Shown: positions 1 through 13,291 of the stretch, piece by piece | Layout: every line of letters begins with the position of its first letter | Position numbering within the stretch: the first letter of the stretch is position 1 | NCBI GenBank assembly: GCA_006535965.1 | Contig: QEAR01000045.1 | Coordinates: forward strand, 101,213-165,212 | Direction: 5' to 3' | Source of the DNA: Spizellomyces sp. 'palustris' | Lineage: Eukaryota > Chytridiomycota > Chytridiomycetes > Spizellomycetales > Spizellomycetaceae | Length of the DNA: 64,000 bases | The notes under the pieces: generated by a model | The model's database searches: none | The model's input: only the letters and a program-made list of their open reading frames with translations | What the model was told of the DNA's origin: nothing | Position numbers and translations under genes: made by a program

Positions 1-1803
1 GGAAAATGGGTAGCTGGACAGGACGTCATGGAGGAGATCGCAAGATTTTTTGGAGAGTATTTTGATGGCGTTGATTTGGCACCATCAGATGTTTTGGTTG
101 GCTGTATGTACGTAACTTGGACCATGGACGGTTGATGCCACGCTAACTGGCGTATTTCATTGGGAATAGTAGCGTTATTACGCAAAGTCCAGCAAGAAAG
201 TGCAAAGCAGCACGCCAGAGAAACCAGACAGGACGCGATCTCTGTAGCTGTCCAAGAGAACCCACAAGGTGACGATGGGGCACCAGTCAGTAGTGGTCCA
301 GAGACCAATCCCGCCCAACTGGAGGATAGGGAACCAAGTTCGAGGGAGGACGAACGGGAGGAGGAGGCGGAGCCCGTCCCACTGTCGCCCATCCACCAGT
401 CGCGGCGTGCTATGTCTAACGAAGCGATCGTGGACAAAACCGACCTAACCAACGCCCTCCACTTTCTCAATTACGCGCAAGCAATCTATGGCCTTCCGCT
501 CTCCTTCGCCGAAAATCCATATTCAACGCTCAGGGCAACATGCGGGAGTCTCTGTTGCGCCTGCTGTCTTCGTTGCCTGCCACACCATAAACACACGTCT
601 ACCAAAGAAGTCTGGCAAGCCGTTGCAACGGAGGGTGGACTGTTCCCATTTTTGGGCACAAGTACGGATTCGTTGGAATCAGGGGAGGTCGGCGAAGATA
701 TTCAGACACTTCACAATAATCTTCATTCCGACCTCATCTACATCTCCCATGTCAACTCCCCTTTTCGATCGCCATTCTTTGTCTCCCTCGATCACCAATC
801 CCGCAGCGTCGTAGTGGCGGTCCGTGGCACGTTCTCTACTGCAGATGTATTGGTGGATTTGAGTTTGCAGGTGACGGATTTGGAATTATGTGACGGAGGA
901 AAGCATTGGGCTCATACGGGGATGCTGAAAACAGCGAAAAATGTGGTCAAGGTGATGGAACAAAGGGGTGTCTTAAAGAGACCCGAACTGGAAGTTGATG
1001 AGAACGGAAGAAGCAAGTATAGGGTTTGCGTTGTTGGACATTCACTCGGTGCAGGTATCGCAGCGCTGGTGTGCCACTTTCTTCGTCGCACGTCGCATGC
1101 TGGTGCAATATGTTACGCATATTCCCCACCAGGATGCCTCCTCTCCTCGGATGCATCAATTCACTTTCAGCAGTTTTGCACCTCTATCATCCTCAACGAC
1201 GATCTCGTACCACGTCTGAGCCGCACATCCCTGGAGCGTGCAAAGAGAGATGTCGCATATCTGTGCGCCCATAGCAATGTGCATAAACTCCAAATGCTGG
1301 CTACAGGTTTTGGTTTGGGGTGGACGAAGCGGTGGACAAGAGGAGAAGGGGTCGTGGGATGTGAGGAGGATGTGTTACGAATCAGAGAAAATGAAGAACA
1401 GAAAATGGCCGACAGGACCTCCAGTGAGTGTATTGTAGATGTTCCTCGCCAGGAGGAAGTGCCCGCAGACGATAATGTGGATGCCGAGGCAGCGTCACCA
1501 GCAGGTGGAACTACTCTCGAGGTGCGCAAATCCGTACAGATGTATGTTCCTGGAAAAATCATCCACATTGTCCGTTTATCACCTCTTGGCATCCCGAAAG
1601 CACTTTCGAACAAGAAGTACAATCGTCGACACCCACCATCACGATACACAGCACGCTGGGCAGATAAAGCGGACTTTACTGAAATTCTGCTCTCAAGGAG
1701 TATGTTGATGGATCATTTCCCATACAACGTGCGCAAGGGTTTGAACGAGGCTTTAGAGACGTTCACTGCTACGGAAGGAGCCGAAAACGACGTATTAGAG
1801 TAA
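1..1803 (+). CDS. Diacylglycerol lipase-like class 3 lipase (5' partial)
   Basis: Sn1-specific diacylglycerol lipase-like enzyme, expected to hydrolyse diacylglycerol to monoacylglycerol at a membrane. The gene enters the window already in frame. A 66-nt intron (104-169, donor gtatgt, acceptor aatag) joins the first exon to the long exon 170-1803, giving VGLALLRK after PSDV, which resembles the segment just before the catalytic domain of animal DAGL proteins. The nucleophile motif GHSLGAG is read at 1036-1056 (Ser codon 1042-1044). NDDLVPRLS near 1195-1220 carries the likely triad Asp, and IIHIVRL near 1557-1577 the likely His. A Glu/Arg-rich linker (about 335-385) and a Cys-rich patch (about 540-585) precede the core. 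The N-terminal membrane segments usual in this family would lie upstream of the window. Function is by family similarity. Confidence 0.85.
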
Positions 1804-1863
1804 TCTTAAAATGACAATTACATTTGTATCTATCTTTACCTCCAAATAGTGTATGACTTCCAG

Positions 1864-2840
1864 TTACTGATTAAATCCAGGCAAGACTTCTTGAAAGGTT
1901 GGTGCTTGTCCCCACAGTGCCGTATTCACATCCAACTCCTTTCTCGAGAGAGTTTCCCTTCGGACACAAATGTCCCGACAAATTGCCTCTCTGACTGTGT
2001 AATCCTTTTCCAGTGTACGGACATAGTCTAGCACAAGGAGAATCATGTCACGGGGAGTATGTACTGTTGGTGGCACTTTTGAATCCTTCACAGGCAAACT
2101 AGTGAGTGCAAGCACAGATTTCCAGCAAGGGACCACCTTGCAGCTTACGCTAAGTTGATCGAGGTCCAAATCTTGGGTGATGCATAGGATACTACGGCGG
2201 TCGGCATAGAATGCGTGCAGTAGGCCTCGCACTAAAGCCAAATATGTTTGCCACGTCTGTCATAAGAGAAAAGTTCCGCCCGCCCTTACGTTCATCCACA
2301 ACGGTTGCAAGTTTCATGGCGCCACTTCTTGTAACTAGTAAGATAGGAGTCCGGGTAAACGATTGTGGTCAAATACCAAGGATTTTCACCTTCTTGGAGG
2401 CAGGCCGTACCATCTGCATCCATTAATCCCGCCAAAATCTTCTGCCCTTCTCGTACTTTGACATTCCAATCCTGCAATCTGTGTACGATCACTAAATTGC
2501 CGCGCCATGCCGAAAATCGTGAGTGTATCCACCAACCGTTCGCGCGACGCCAGGAACGTCTCCGTGACAGGTTCCATGGCTCGTCTGACTGAAATGTGAT
2601 CTGGTGTCGTTAGACATGACCAACCATGGGGGAAACTACATAGCAACTATCGTCATACCTTATGCCTATCCCGTTCTACAAATGCTTTTGCATCCTGCTG
2701 GTCACAATAGATGTGACGTTATTTTTATGCGGTCAAGAAGGTCCTTTTGCGAGCTGATTTCCCCAGCGCAAGTCCATGATCGCATCACGTGTGGGATGGG
2801 TTGGACGTGAGCAGACGCGGTTGCTGTCCATCTTGACGTC
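1864..2840 (-). CDS. Unrecognised multi-exon protein (structure approximate)
   Basis: I do not recognise this gene. The last exon, 1864-2256, begins after a good acceptor (atgacag), encodes TWQTYLALVRGLL and ends with WGQAPTFQEVLPGFNQ. Upstream, exons at about 2290-2334, 2390-2588 and 2655-2695 read in a compatible frame (for example VIVHRLQDWNVKVREGQK). A possible start ATG lies near 2870-2826, close to MDSNRVCSRP. The phase between the 45-nt exon and the last exon is satisfied only by a weak donor (gttgtg or gtggat), so that junction is uncertain. The visible product is a mostly helical soluble protein of roughly 230 aa with no signal peptide. The C-terminal helix followed by W-x-x-x-P faintly recalls the CINP C-terminus, but I would not assign it. 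It is convergent with the lipase and divergent from the GDPD gene. Confidence 0.5.
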
Positions 2841-2933
2841 GTTTCCCGCTGCACACTCGGCTGCGGTGGGACAGGAAATGTCACTTTTGCACCTCAAATT
2901 GCAACATTATAAACTAGTACAGATCTCGTTAAC

Positions 2934-5900
2934 ATGAAATTCGGTAGAACTCTTGTAAAGTACCAGGTCCCAGAATGGTCCGCGTAAGTTCATCTGGTCA
3001 GTCCCTCCGTGCGTTTCGGCTGTTAACATTGAAACGGCAGACAATACATTGCGTACAAGTCTCTCAAGAGAGCCATCAAGCATGCAAAGCGACTACTTGA
3101 TGTCAAAGGTCCTAATGATAGTGAAACGGAGGAGGCGATTACCGGTGCGAATGTCTTCGCGTGATCTACAAAAACAAAGCCCGGCACAATACTCACTTAA
3201 CCTTACAGTATTTATCAAAATGGTGGAGGTAGAGGCAAAGAAGATCAATGGATTTTGGTCGAACCAATACTATGCAACAGAACGCCGACTTCGTTTGAGT
3301 GAGCTTCTCGCTACTGGGACATTCAACAGTTGCGGTCGTATTGACAGAATCCCTTCAATCACAGGCAAAGAGCAGCTTGAACAAAAAGATGCTAGATCAA
3401 TTCCCAACGATGAGGTCGTAGAAACAATGAATGAAATCAAAGTGCAACTTTACCTAGTCCTTCGATATCTTGAAATGAACCGAACCGGCTTTCGGAAGAT
3501 CTTGAAAAAGTAGGTCTCAGCTCGCTTCTCAAAGTAAAATGTAAAACATCAATCTAATCGATCTGCAGATTTGACAAGAAACTGGGTCAGGAATTGAGCG
3601 AAAAGCTCTGGGCAGAAAAGGCATGGGACCTTTCGGTGTGGCTCTCGTTGCAACATTAAAACTGATCCTGGATCAAGGTCGCTGTGTACCCATTCTGCAC
3701 AGACACATCTTTGGAAAACATGTTGCAGGTTGTCGATGATCTAAGCGAAAAGGCTCAGAGTATCCAACATAGTCTATGGGATGATGCACAAGCGACTCCA
3801 TCCCCCGATATCCATTATGCATTTCCGGCTGAAGTTCAGGCCGCAGTGAAAGCTGATGATGTCACGCTACTGAGTATAGTGATGGAAAAGATTCGATCCC
3901 CAGGTCCGGGACAGGATTTGAGCACAGCAGAGGTGGGCGAGTTCTCGTTGATGTGCATTTTACAATAATTCATCTTTTCTGTGGCTACAGGAGAAGCGCA
4001 CATACTGCTCTATTCTCGTCAAAGCGTGCCAGCGGAACGCGTTACGGTGCATTGCGCATCTCGTTCAGCAACCGGATCTGGTCAGCACTCCTCTACCCGG
4101 TGATATCAATCAGCGAACTATCCTGCATCGACTAGCCGTGTTGGGTCCGAACCTCCTTCGTCAACCCGGAGGTGGTATGGTCCCATCGTCCGGCATCGGA
4201 AGGGATGATCCTACTTTACTTCAGTACATTCTGTCACATATACCGAGCAACGTGGCGAACTCTGCTCTCCGTGTCAAGGATTTTCTCGGCAGAACGCCTT
4301 TGCATTACACAGCCCTTTACGGGATGCCGAGCACAGCGAAGGTGCTCCTTGACTTTTTGTCTGATGGCATCCTAAAAGGGAGCCAATGGGTAGATGATGA
4401 TGGCCACTCGCCTCTTTTCTACGCTGTTGTAAGGGGATTTGTAGACGTTCTGTTGGTGTTATTGCCAAGATGGAACAATGTCGACGAGCTGGGTGATGGT
4501 GCGTCGAATCTTTTGGCCCATTGCTTGAGACTGAGCTGACTATGTCATATTAGCCTTCCAAGACACGGATCTTGTAGAACATCGACAACTCCAATCGTAC
4601 ATCGCGGGGCAACAGATCAATCCAGGAGAAAGCATCATATCATCTCCTCTTATAACACCATCCCAGTCCATGGCTGCCCTCATGGACATTCCTCTTCAGC
4701 CAACGCGGACGAACCCTAGTACTCCGTTGGCATTAGCTTGCACCTTTGGCCATGCTGAAGTGGTTCGTGTTCTCTTGGAGCACGGAGCAAACAGCAATGT
4801 GTGCAATGACGATGGCGAGGTTGGTTGTACATGATCAAAATCAAATAAGCTCCCTCATCTGATATAACCTGGCAGAGCCCTTTGCATCTTTGCGCCCGGG
4901 GTGGGCACATCGTCTGTGTGCGGTTGCTGCTAGGACAGGTGGAAGGTGCAACATGGGCCAAAGCGAACTGTGACTCTAAAGACCGATCGTTTGGGCGTAC
5001 ACCGCTTTTCTTGGCTGGTAAGCTCGGACTCCGTGGCGGGTAATACTATTGAGGGGATGTCGCCTGACCAATCTTCTGGCTAGCAATGGAGGGTCACATT
5101 GAATGCGTTAAAGCTTTACTTGACGCCGGAGCGTCTGTACAAATTGTGGATTCAGGAGGGTTGAATCCACATGAATACGCTGGTATGTTGGATGGCGGTT
5201 GCATAACTTAAGCAGTATATCATGGACATCTTCTACGCAGTCTTCCGAGCGCATAACGAGGTTGCTGCCATTCTTCGTTCCCACGTTACCCCTTACACGG
5301 TCAAGCCCGCAAACATTGGAATCAGCTCAGTCGCGCAAGCCGTGGTCGTCGAAAGAGCCTACGGACATAGATATCTAAAAGGCCAATCGATGATTCGTCT
5401 ATATCTTGGATCTCTGGACCTCCGGCGACGAGACCCGCCCGTTCGTTTGGACGACAAACGTATTCCTGCGCAAATGGCACCCGGAACGTTCCGTTTAACT
5501 ATATCTGCAAAGAACGCGGTGGGAGACCCTGCAGTCTACGATCTTCCTCTTTTAGAGCCAGTTCCGGAGCCAATTGTCTTTTACGCGGAAAATTTTGAAC
5601 TAGTTTCTCTGCAGTTTGATATCCACCCTGCATATGGGGAAGCGACGAAGAAAGCTCGGTTAATTGGCAGGGCCAGTGCGCTTCTTTCCACCGTCAAAAC
5701 GTCTCTGTGGCAGGAAAAGACGCCACTTGGTGGAAGTGTTGATGTCCCGATTATGAGCTCCCACAGTTTGGAGATCATTGGATCCGTCACATTTGAGTTT
5801 GTAGTTGTGAAGCCATTTGTGCATGGTAACCTTAAAGGAGATGGAGCGAGAACCTGGAGATCGCAAATGACTAAGGTGATGGCTGTATAATTTGCCCAGC

Positions 5901-7238
5901 ACTAAAAAAGCCTTATTGATCAAACTGTTTACCTTCACAGGTCGTTGGGCACCGAGGATTGGGTATGAACAAGGCTGCTCACGTAGCAAACGGTCGCGGC
6001 CATCTACAGCTAGGGGAGAACACATTGCTCTCCTTCATCACGGCGGGTGCCTTGGGCGCCGAATATGTTGAATTCGGTGCGTCATCAGGTGTATATTGTG
6101 GCTTTTCGAGAAAGAAACCAACCTGATGCATGTGGTTGTCAACAGATGTGCAATTGACGAAGGATCTGGTTCCTGTACTGTACCATGACTGTACGTTATC
6201 TTCCTGGCGTTTGATGCAAGGATTCTCATCATCTTTCGTACAGTTAGGGTATGGGAAACCGGCTACCACCTACCTCTAAGTGCCCTAGCAGTTCAAGAGT
6301 TCCTCGCCCTCCGACCTAAAGAACGGCCCTCCCGTAAACTTGCCTGGGCAACAAACGGACATTTGCGGCGCACCATGAGCATGAGCGATGCATCCGAAGA
6401 AAGTTTGAAGACGGCTGATGAGCGGGCTTCGTGGCCTACTCGTGGGAATGATGACGGGTCGGTTCAGTTACCATTCGCAACTTTGGAGGAGACGCTAAAG
6501 GTGAGAGACATGTTTTATGCAGATGGTGGGGCTTGGATAGGCGATTCCCGGGCTAATATTGTTTGGTTTGTTTCATTACAGAAAGTGCCGACGAAAATCG
6601 GGTTTAATGTTGAAGTCAAATATCCTAATTTGCAGGAAGCCGAACAGGATGAGCTCCAGAATGCAGAGATCAATGTCTTCTGTGACAAAATTTTAAAAGT
6701 TATCTTTGATAATGCTGGGGATAGGTATGGCCTTCCGATTGTGAGTGCGTGCAGACATCTAACCTATGCTTACCGGACTGTACCTGCTCGTTAGAAATAT
6801 ATATTTCTCGTCCTTCCACCCGGAAGTCTGTTGGATGTTGAGTATGAAGCAGGTGACTTTTGTGTCGTTCTGTCCAAGCATGAAATCGTGGTATTCACAG
6901 CTCGTCATTGTTGTCCATTATTAAAAAAGAACCACTACCCCGTCTTCTTCTTAACCGAAGGTGGAACCGAAACCACCTACGACGCTCGCTGCAATTCCCT
7001 CCTCGACGCCGTGCGATTCGCAACCCGAGCAGGATGTCTTGGCATCGTAACTAAGGTGGATCCGATTCTGGAAGCACCTGGGCTGATACGCGCCATAAGA
7101 GAAAGCGGTCTCCTGCTCTTTACCTATGGTGGTTTGAATAATGAGGTTGAGAATGCGAAATTGCAAAGGAGCTACGGGGTTGATGCTATAATCGTTGATA
7201 AAGTTCGGAGTGTTTTTACCGAATTTCAAAAAGTGTAG
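2934..7238 (+). CDS. GDE1: SPX-ankyrin-GDPD glycerophosphodiester phosphodiesterase (GDE1/PHO81 type)
   Basis: Cytosolic glycerophosphocholine phosphodiesterase of the fungal GDE1/PHO81 family, linking phosphate sensing to glycerophosphodiester use. Sixteen exons fit in phase: 2934-2983, 3041-3144, 3209-3509, 3569-3635, 3678-3932, 3991-4498, 4554-4819, 4876-5017, 5084-5182, 5241-5875, 5941-6076, 6146-6190, 6244-6500, 6582-6724, 6795-6852, 6930-7238, total 1124 aa. The order is SPX (MKFGRTLVKYQVPEW, then AYKSLKRAIKHAKRLL), ankyrin repeats (GRTPLHYTALYG, SPLHLCARGGHIVCVRLLL and others), a central beta-rich region, then GDPD. Catalytic signatures are GHRG (His codon 5950-5952), GENTLLSF and EFDVQLT, the last completed across an intron, then YHD, and a C-terminal IIVDKV. 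The ATG at 2934 opens the SPX fold directly. Key GDPD residues are intact, so it is probably an enzyme rather than a PHO81-like inhibitor. Confidence 0.93.
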
Positions 7239-7421
7239 ATTATTGCGTGGATATTTTAGTAGCATAGGACTACCGTAGATGGTTTATTGGACATTGTTTT
7301 ATAAATTGGACTTGAATCATGGGGAATACTCGTTCATGACAACGTCAATAGTTTATTCACCTAAGTATACTCAAACAACATAGTCTTCTTGCAAACATTG
7401 CAAAGAAATCATCTCTATTTC

Positions 7422-8649
7422 TTACAACCGTTCCTTCAAATTTTTCCACTGCTTTTCTCTCACCATCTTCGTCCCTGCCATTCTTTTTGACCATGTCGTA
7501 TGTTGAGGTGGATCAGGTACAAAGGCTGGTGGATCGTCGACATGCTGTTCATACAGGGCTTCTGAGTATTCCACGTCTGTTTGTTCCGCTGCCGTTGAGA
7601 TGGGAAGCACGGGTTTGCTTGCTCTTGATCGAGACGATGGTCGTGGTGTGTCACCTGTAGTTGGTGGAGGTGTGGGTGCTGGTGGACGAGGCGGGACTTG
7701 TTGTTGTTCCTGTTGTGTTGTTTCATCCACTTTATCTTTTTCGTGATCAATGGGGCCTTGTCCCTTTCCGATCGGCGGTAATGGATGGTTCTTCGTTTTG
7801 GTCCTTAGAGAAGCCTTTGAATGCACGGTATGTGTGGCAAGGGTGTACAATTCTTTCATATCCAGTTGCAATCCAGCAACGCTCAAAGCCTCCTGCACCA
7901 ATTCACGCTCGGCTTTAAGATGGTCTATCTCAACCTGTTTCCGCTTATTGTCCTCGTTGAGCCGGTCAATGAAGGCTGTGTACTTCTTTTTCTGTTGGTC
8001 TAGCAGGAGATAGAGGTGGGGTTCGGATGTGTCTGTTGGTAATGAAGAACTTATGATTTGAGTCTCCGGATGGTTGTGGGAGGGTTTAGGGTCAAATGTG
8101 TGGACAGATGCTCGCAATTTACTGGGTGTAGGATCATGCACGTCTAAAATAATTTACATGGTTATGCACCGTTAATGTGAGCGCTTAAAGCTGCAGTACT
8201 GTACCTCCACCGTCTGGCTTTGTTACAAGTCTCACCGAGAGGTCTGCTCGACATCAGGTATTAAGAAACAAACCGTAACAATATCATCTAGCCAAAACAG
8301 CACCGACAGAATTCATACCAGAACAGACACTCTGCAACCTTGCAATCTCGCTATGCAGTCCTTTCAGAACACCCCCATGCTCTTTCTGCAAAAACTCTAT
8401 TGTCTTTTCTAACGATGTGATCTTCGCTAACGCTCTTGCATGCGCTTGAGATGACACACTGGAGCAAGTCATGGTAGCTCGAATTCCAGTCTCTTGCATT
8501 GGTTGGAAGGATAGCCCCAGCTGGTTCAAAATTCGTCCTGCTGCATAACCGCTCCCTGTTTGTTGTTGCTGGTGTTGTGGAAGACTGTATTCGGTTCCGC
8601 TGTGGAAAAGTGGGACAGGGAGTGGAGTAGTGGCAACGGCGGCAGGCAT
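7422..8649 (-). CDS. CCDC92/CCDC74-like coiled-coil protein
   Basis: Probable centriole or cilium-associated coiled-coil protein. Two exons, complement(8319..8649, 7422..8143), joined by a 175-nt intron (donor gtatga, acceptor ttttag), give 350 aa. Residues about 78-110 carry the family signature: LEKTIEFLQKEHGGVLKGLH then SEIARLQ, very close to vertebrate CCDC92 and CCDC74. A second coiled coil (QQKKKYTAFIDRLNEDNKRK) follows the intron, then a Pro/Gln-rich disordered stretch. The basic C-terminus (MVREKQWKNLKERL) recalls the conserved C-terminal motif of CCDC74. In animals these proteins locate to centrioles and ciliary bases; that location is inferred here. It diverges from PP2A across 736 bp and its 3' end faces the GDPD gene. 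Confidence 0.8.
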
Positions 8650-9385
8650 GAGTCGTCAGATACAGTAAAAATGAGACCGACGGGGGCGCGAAATAAGGAA
8701 AAGCACGAGGTTAAAGAATGTGATAAATGTAAACGGGGTTTATATAGTCCATTGGGGATTTGTTAGTACTGATTCATTTTGTTTCCCGTGAGCGTGGAAC
8801 GAGGGTCTTGCGATGGGTTGTAACTTTGCTGCCCTTTGCATCGACATATGTAATAGACATATGTAGTATCAATCAAGTCACCGTCACATTCCGTACTGCA
8901 AATCCTCAAATCACTCCCATCTTGGACCATCCGTCCCTTGTTATATGTCAACCGCCAGCAAGAAAGTTACAAACGAACGATCTTCATCCCGACAATTACA
9001 TAAGCATTGTGGCAAATGGATGGCTGCATGTGGCGGGTGCTGGGCTGATCGTCCAAAAGTCGCGAAAGAAGGACACACTTTTCACCAAAACAAGGCGACC
9101 TGCACAATAATAGAACGGGCGAATTGAAATTTCCATTTCGTTTGGCAGAATCATACTTCCCATTGGGACGTTTTACGCTACGACCTTTTGAAGGATTTCT
9201 GCTCTCGTCACGTCGGGCCCATAATTCCTATCACATCAACAAACTTTTTGGTTGGTACACGGGAGAACGCGGTGGGCTGAAGAGGACGAAATCACCAGCG
9301 TGTCGGAGATGGGATCGTCGCTTGAGCACTTGTGCAAAATATTCACACTATCTTATATAGGTACCTCCTTTTTATTGAATCAGCC
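8650..9385. promoter_or_regulatory. Divergent intergenic region, CCDC92/74-like and PP2A genes
   Basis: This 736-bp gap separates two divergent starts and should hold both promoters and 5' UTRs. A short direct repeat, GACATATGTA at 8843-8852 and 8856-8865, is visible. I see no TATA box at a convincing distance and no supported gene. Open frames here lack splice-compatible or family-like protein. Confidence 0.5.
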
Positions 9386-10776
<1,391 letters not shown>

Positions 10777-11245
10777 AAAATAAATCCTTCAAATTACCCA
10801 ACGGATTTCGTCACTCTGTTTTCTTTTTTCTGAAGGGCAGTGATTGTACAGTACTGGAAGCTTTCGCCTGCCTTTGGCTGACTAGGATGTGTGCTTGGGA
10901 GTTATGGGCTGTGCCCTGTCGGTTCTATCGTTATTACGACGCTTAGCCTGATTCCATGGCTAGGATGGAAAAACAGAGTTGTGTTTTGCTGCGAGTGGTG
11001 CTGTAACTCGTTTGCAATCTGATAGCAACAGTTCGAGTATTCGCGGTGTAATATATCGATGTTTTTCGTCGAGGTGTAAATCGTCCTGCTCTCTGTTGAG
11101 GCATCTTATGACAATGATTGGCGAACAAAGGTGACCACCAAGGGTGGTCACTAAATAAATTTCCACAGACGTGAAGTCCACCAGTTGAATAGTTTTGGCT
11201 GTTCCCATATTTGTACATCACACTCTCAATCGCGCAAGAAGACAT
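10777..11245. other. Convergent intergenic region between PP2A and SmD2
   Basis: About 470 bp of 3' flanking DNA between convergent stop codons. It holds a perfect hairpin (listed separately). Open frames here lack recognisable protein and are probably chance. Confidence 0.5.
11131..11151. repeat. Perfect 9-bp inverted repeat with 3-nt loop
   Basis: GTGACCACC, loop AAG, GGTGGTCAC: a 9-bp perfect stem in the 3' intergenic space between the convergent PP2A and SmD2 genes. Position suggests a transcript-end or RNA-stability element on either strand, but the function is unproven. Confidence 0.6.
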
Positions 11246-11897
11246 TTACACAATATTCCTCAACACCAATACAACTAGAAGATGAAAGAGAAGCGGAAAC
11301 CGAATCAATATAAATTCAACAAAACCAATATCATCAACAAAACATTCAACAACAATGGACCCACCGGAATCTCCTCGTAAAAACATCTTTGATATAAAGC
11401 GGTCCTTGTTGATCGGCTTGGCCTTCTTCACCCCCTTTCCAGTCTTTGGTGTCTCTGCCAAATCAAAATGTCAACCAATATGCGCGATTAGGGCGAAACA
11501 CAATCGTTCTCAAAAAACCAACCTGTCCACATCTCCTTTACATTCTCCAAAACCATGTTGCAGTGCCGATCACTAGATTCCCAAATGGTGAGTACAACTA
11601 AATTCTTGCACCACGATCAGTTGCGTAGCAGAGATGCATACAAAGCTTTTACTCGAGCAAGCAGTTTACGGTTGTTTCGGCACATGATTAAGATTTGAGA
11701 GTTGTTTTTGACAGACTAGATAGAGAGATGCTTTAATAACCATATTTTTCGGTGCACGTTGATGAGGGGAGGCATTTTGGGTTGCACACGGTTAGGTTTA
11801 CCTGCGTCAATACGGACAATGGTCCTGTTTGGAACTCGGCTTCCTCTTGGGCGGCGAGTTCCGCTTCTGTCATTTCGCTCTTTGGTTTCGCAGACAT
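11246..11897 (-). CDS. SMD2: Small nuclear ribonucleoprotein SmD2
   Basis: Core Sm-ring protein of spliceosomal snRNPs in the nucleus. Five exons in phase: complement(11802..11897, 11642..11715, 11523..11572, 11365..11454, 11246..11274), total 112 aa, as expected for SmD2. The N-terminus [11 protein letters not shown] and [15 protein letters not shown], the Sm1 part [27 protein letters not shown] in pieces, and the Sm2 part [18 protein letters not shown] are near-identical to the family. The last coding exon is only 29 nt. It shares a 204-bp divergent promoter region with CINP. Confidence 0.97.
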
Positions 11898-12101
11898 TTT
11901 GACTGATCCTAGGGAAAGTTGTGTGTGTCGTGTGCTATTTTGCGCTCGCTGAGAGAGGATGGGGTGGGACTAGGATATTGATCTGAACTGTGGGTCTGGT
12001 TGAGCTTGCCCCTCCAAGTCTTGTTGTCTTGGCAACCACGCACAGTCAACCGCAGCACGCATCCAGCGAGTTTAACAGCCGACCTTTCCACCCAAAAGCT
12101 C
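11898..12101. promoter_or_regulatory. Short bidirectional promoter, SmD2/CINP
   Basis: Only 204 bp separate the divergent start codons of SmD2 (minus) and CINP (plus), so both promoters and 5' UTRs must be packed here. No clear TATA box is visible. Confidence 0.6.
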
Positions 12102-12932
12102 ATGAGTGTCGCTGGGACGTACCAAACACTCTCCTCAGTTCAACGCGCTGTTCGTACGGCCTGGTCCGATCTTAAATATCACCGAACATCATGGCAAGAC
12201 CTCTCCGATGACGGCACGGGCGTCGCGAATAAGCTGTTGAACCTTGTTTTGAAGAAAAAGTAAGGTACGTTTTTGAGCTGTGCGTCACTCTCAATAATGC
12301 ACAGAGAACTTATTGGATGATAGATATGCCCGTGAAAGCACAGCTTGGGCTCCAGGTTTGTCGGAATTTGAGGGAGTTACGGAGGAATATGAGAAAAAGT
12401 TGGAGGTGGAGTTGAAGGCGCCCGTTTACGAGCTAAACGAGATTATTGTACGATTGGTAGGTCTTGAATGGCAAGCATTGAAGCAGAGCATTGTCGTTGC
12501 GTTAACAATAGCTACACACGGCATTCACAGACGCAACTGCTCAAGAAGATGCAAATTCTCTACCTGCACCTCGAAAGCTTGCTTGATGATACATCTAATA
12601 ACATTGGAGAAAGATATGCATATGAAACACCTCTATTTCGAAGCCAGACACTCGAAGGACATGGTATGCACACCCTGTCTCCCGTTAGTTTTCTACTCCA
12701 TCTTTACTGACTTGCATGATCAGTTGGCCTTTTCCGAAAGACCATAGATATGTACGCGACGGAATTGAGCCTGAAGCGACGAATAGCAGAATCCTTGCCG
12801 ACTCTGCGCGATCGACGAGAAGCAATGTTTCATTTGACTGCATGGCTGCAGGAGCCGTACCTAGACCTCGAAGTCTTGCAGGAAATAGATGATATATGGG
12901 AACTGGAGAGTTCAGTGGAAGGTGGTTCTTAG
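12102..12932 (+). CDS. CINP: CDK2-interacting protein (CINP) homologue
   Basis: Homologue of CINP, which in animals binds CDK2/Cdc7 and ATR-interacting protein and has also been linked to ribosome biogenesis. Four exons in phase: 12102-12259, 12324-12456, 12531-12663, 12724-12932, total 210 aa, matching the animal length. The N-terminal helix AWSDLKYHRTSWQDL matches the ADWHNLILKWETL segment of human CINP. The C-terminus MYATELSLKRRIAESL then LTAWLQEPYLD matches MYRKELLLKRTVAKEL and LSMWLHQPYV. No catalytic motif is present or expected. Conservation in a fungus suggests a core rather than animal-specific role. Confidence 0.85.
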
Positions 12933-13291
12933 TTGCGCGAAAAGATTGCAGAGGTTTTTTAGTGCCTTCTACAATGCGCGGACTGTTCATCTTTAGATCT
13001 TGTATTGCTCTGTGCACTTATTGAAGAATTGACGTAATGCGACGATACCATCAAGGCGCGGACTAAAGTGGATGAGGCAAATATTATTCCGATTTTTGAC
13101 AAAGTCTCTGTCAATGTCCAAACCGCCATTTAAATCGTTTCAGGAAAACTCAAGAGTACGGGACGCGATCTATTGATGTATCCAACCGTAGGAGACGCCA
13201 GAAACCCGTCCTCACATTGTTGAACCATTTCTCACCGCCCGAGGAGTATAACCTACATTGTGCATCCCACTGCTAACGTGTCAGGTATATT
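12933..13291. other. Convergent intergenic region between CINP and V-ATPase c
   Basis: About 360 bp of 3' flanking sequence between convergent genes. I see no gene, RNA or strong repeat in it. Confidence 0.5.

Noticed and set aside
7661-8013. Plus-strand frames over the CCDC92/74-like gene
   Set aside because: They are shadows of the minus coding exon, whose coiled-coil sequence and splice phase are clear.
10943-11245. 100-codon minus frame below SmD2
   Set aside because: It abuts the SmD2 stop, contains the hairpin and shows no conserved sequence; probably 3' UTR.
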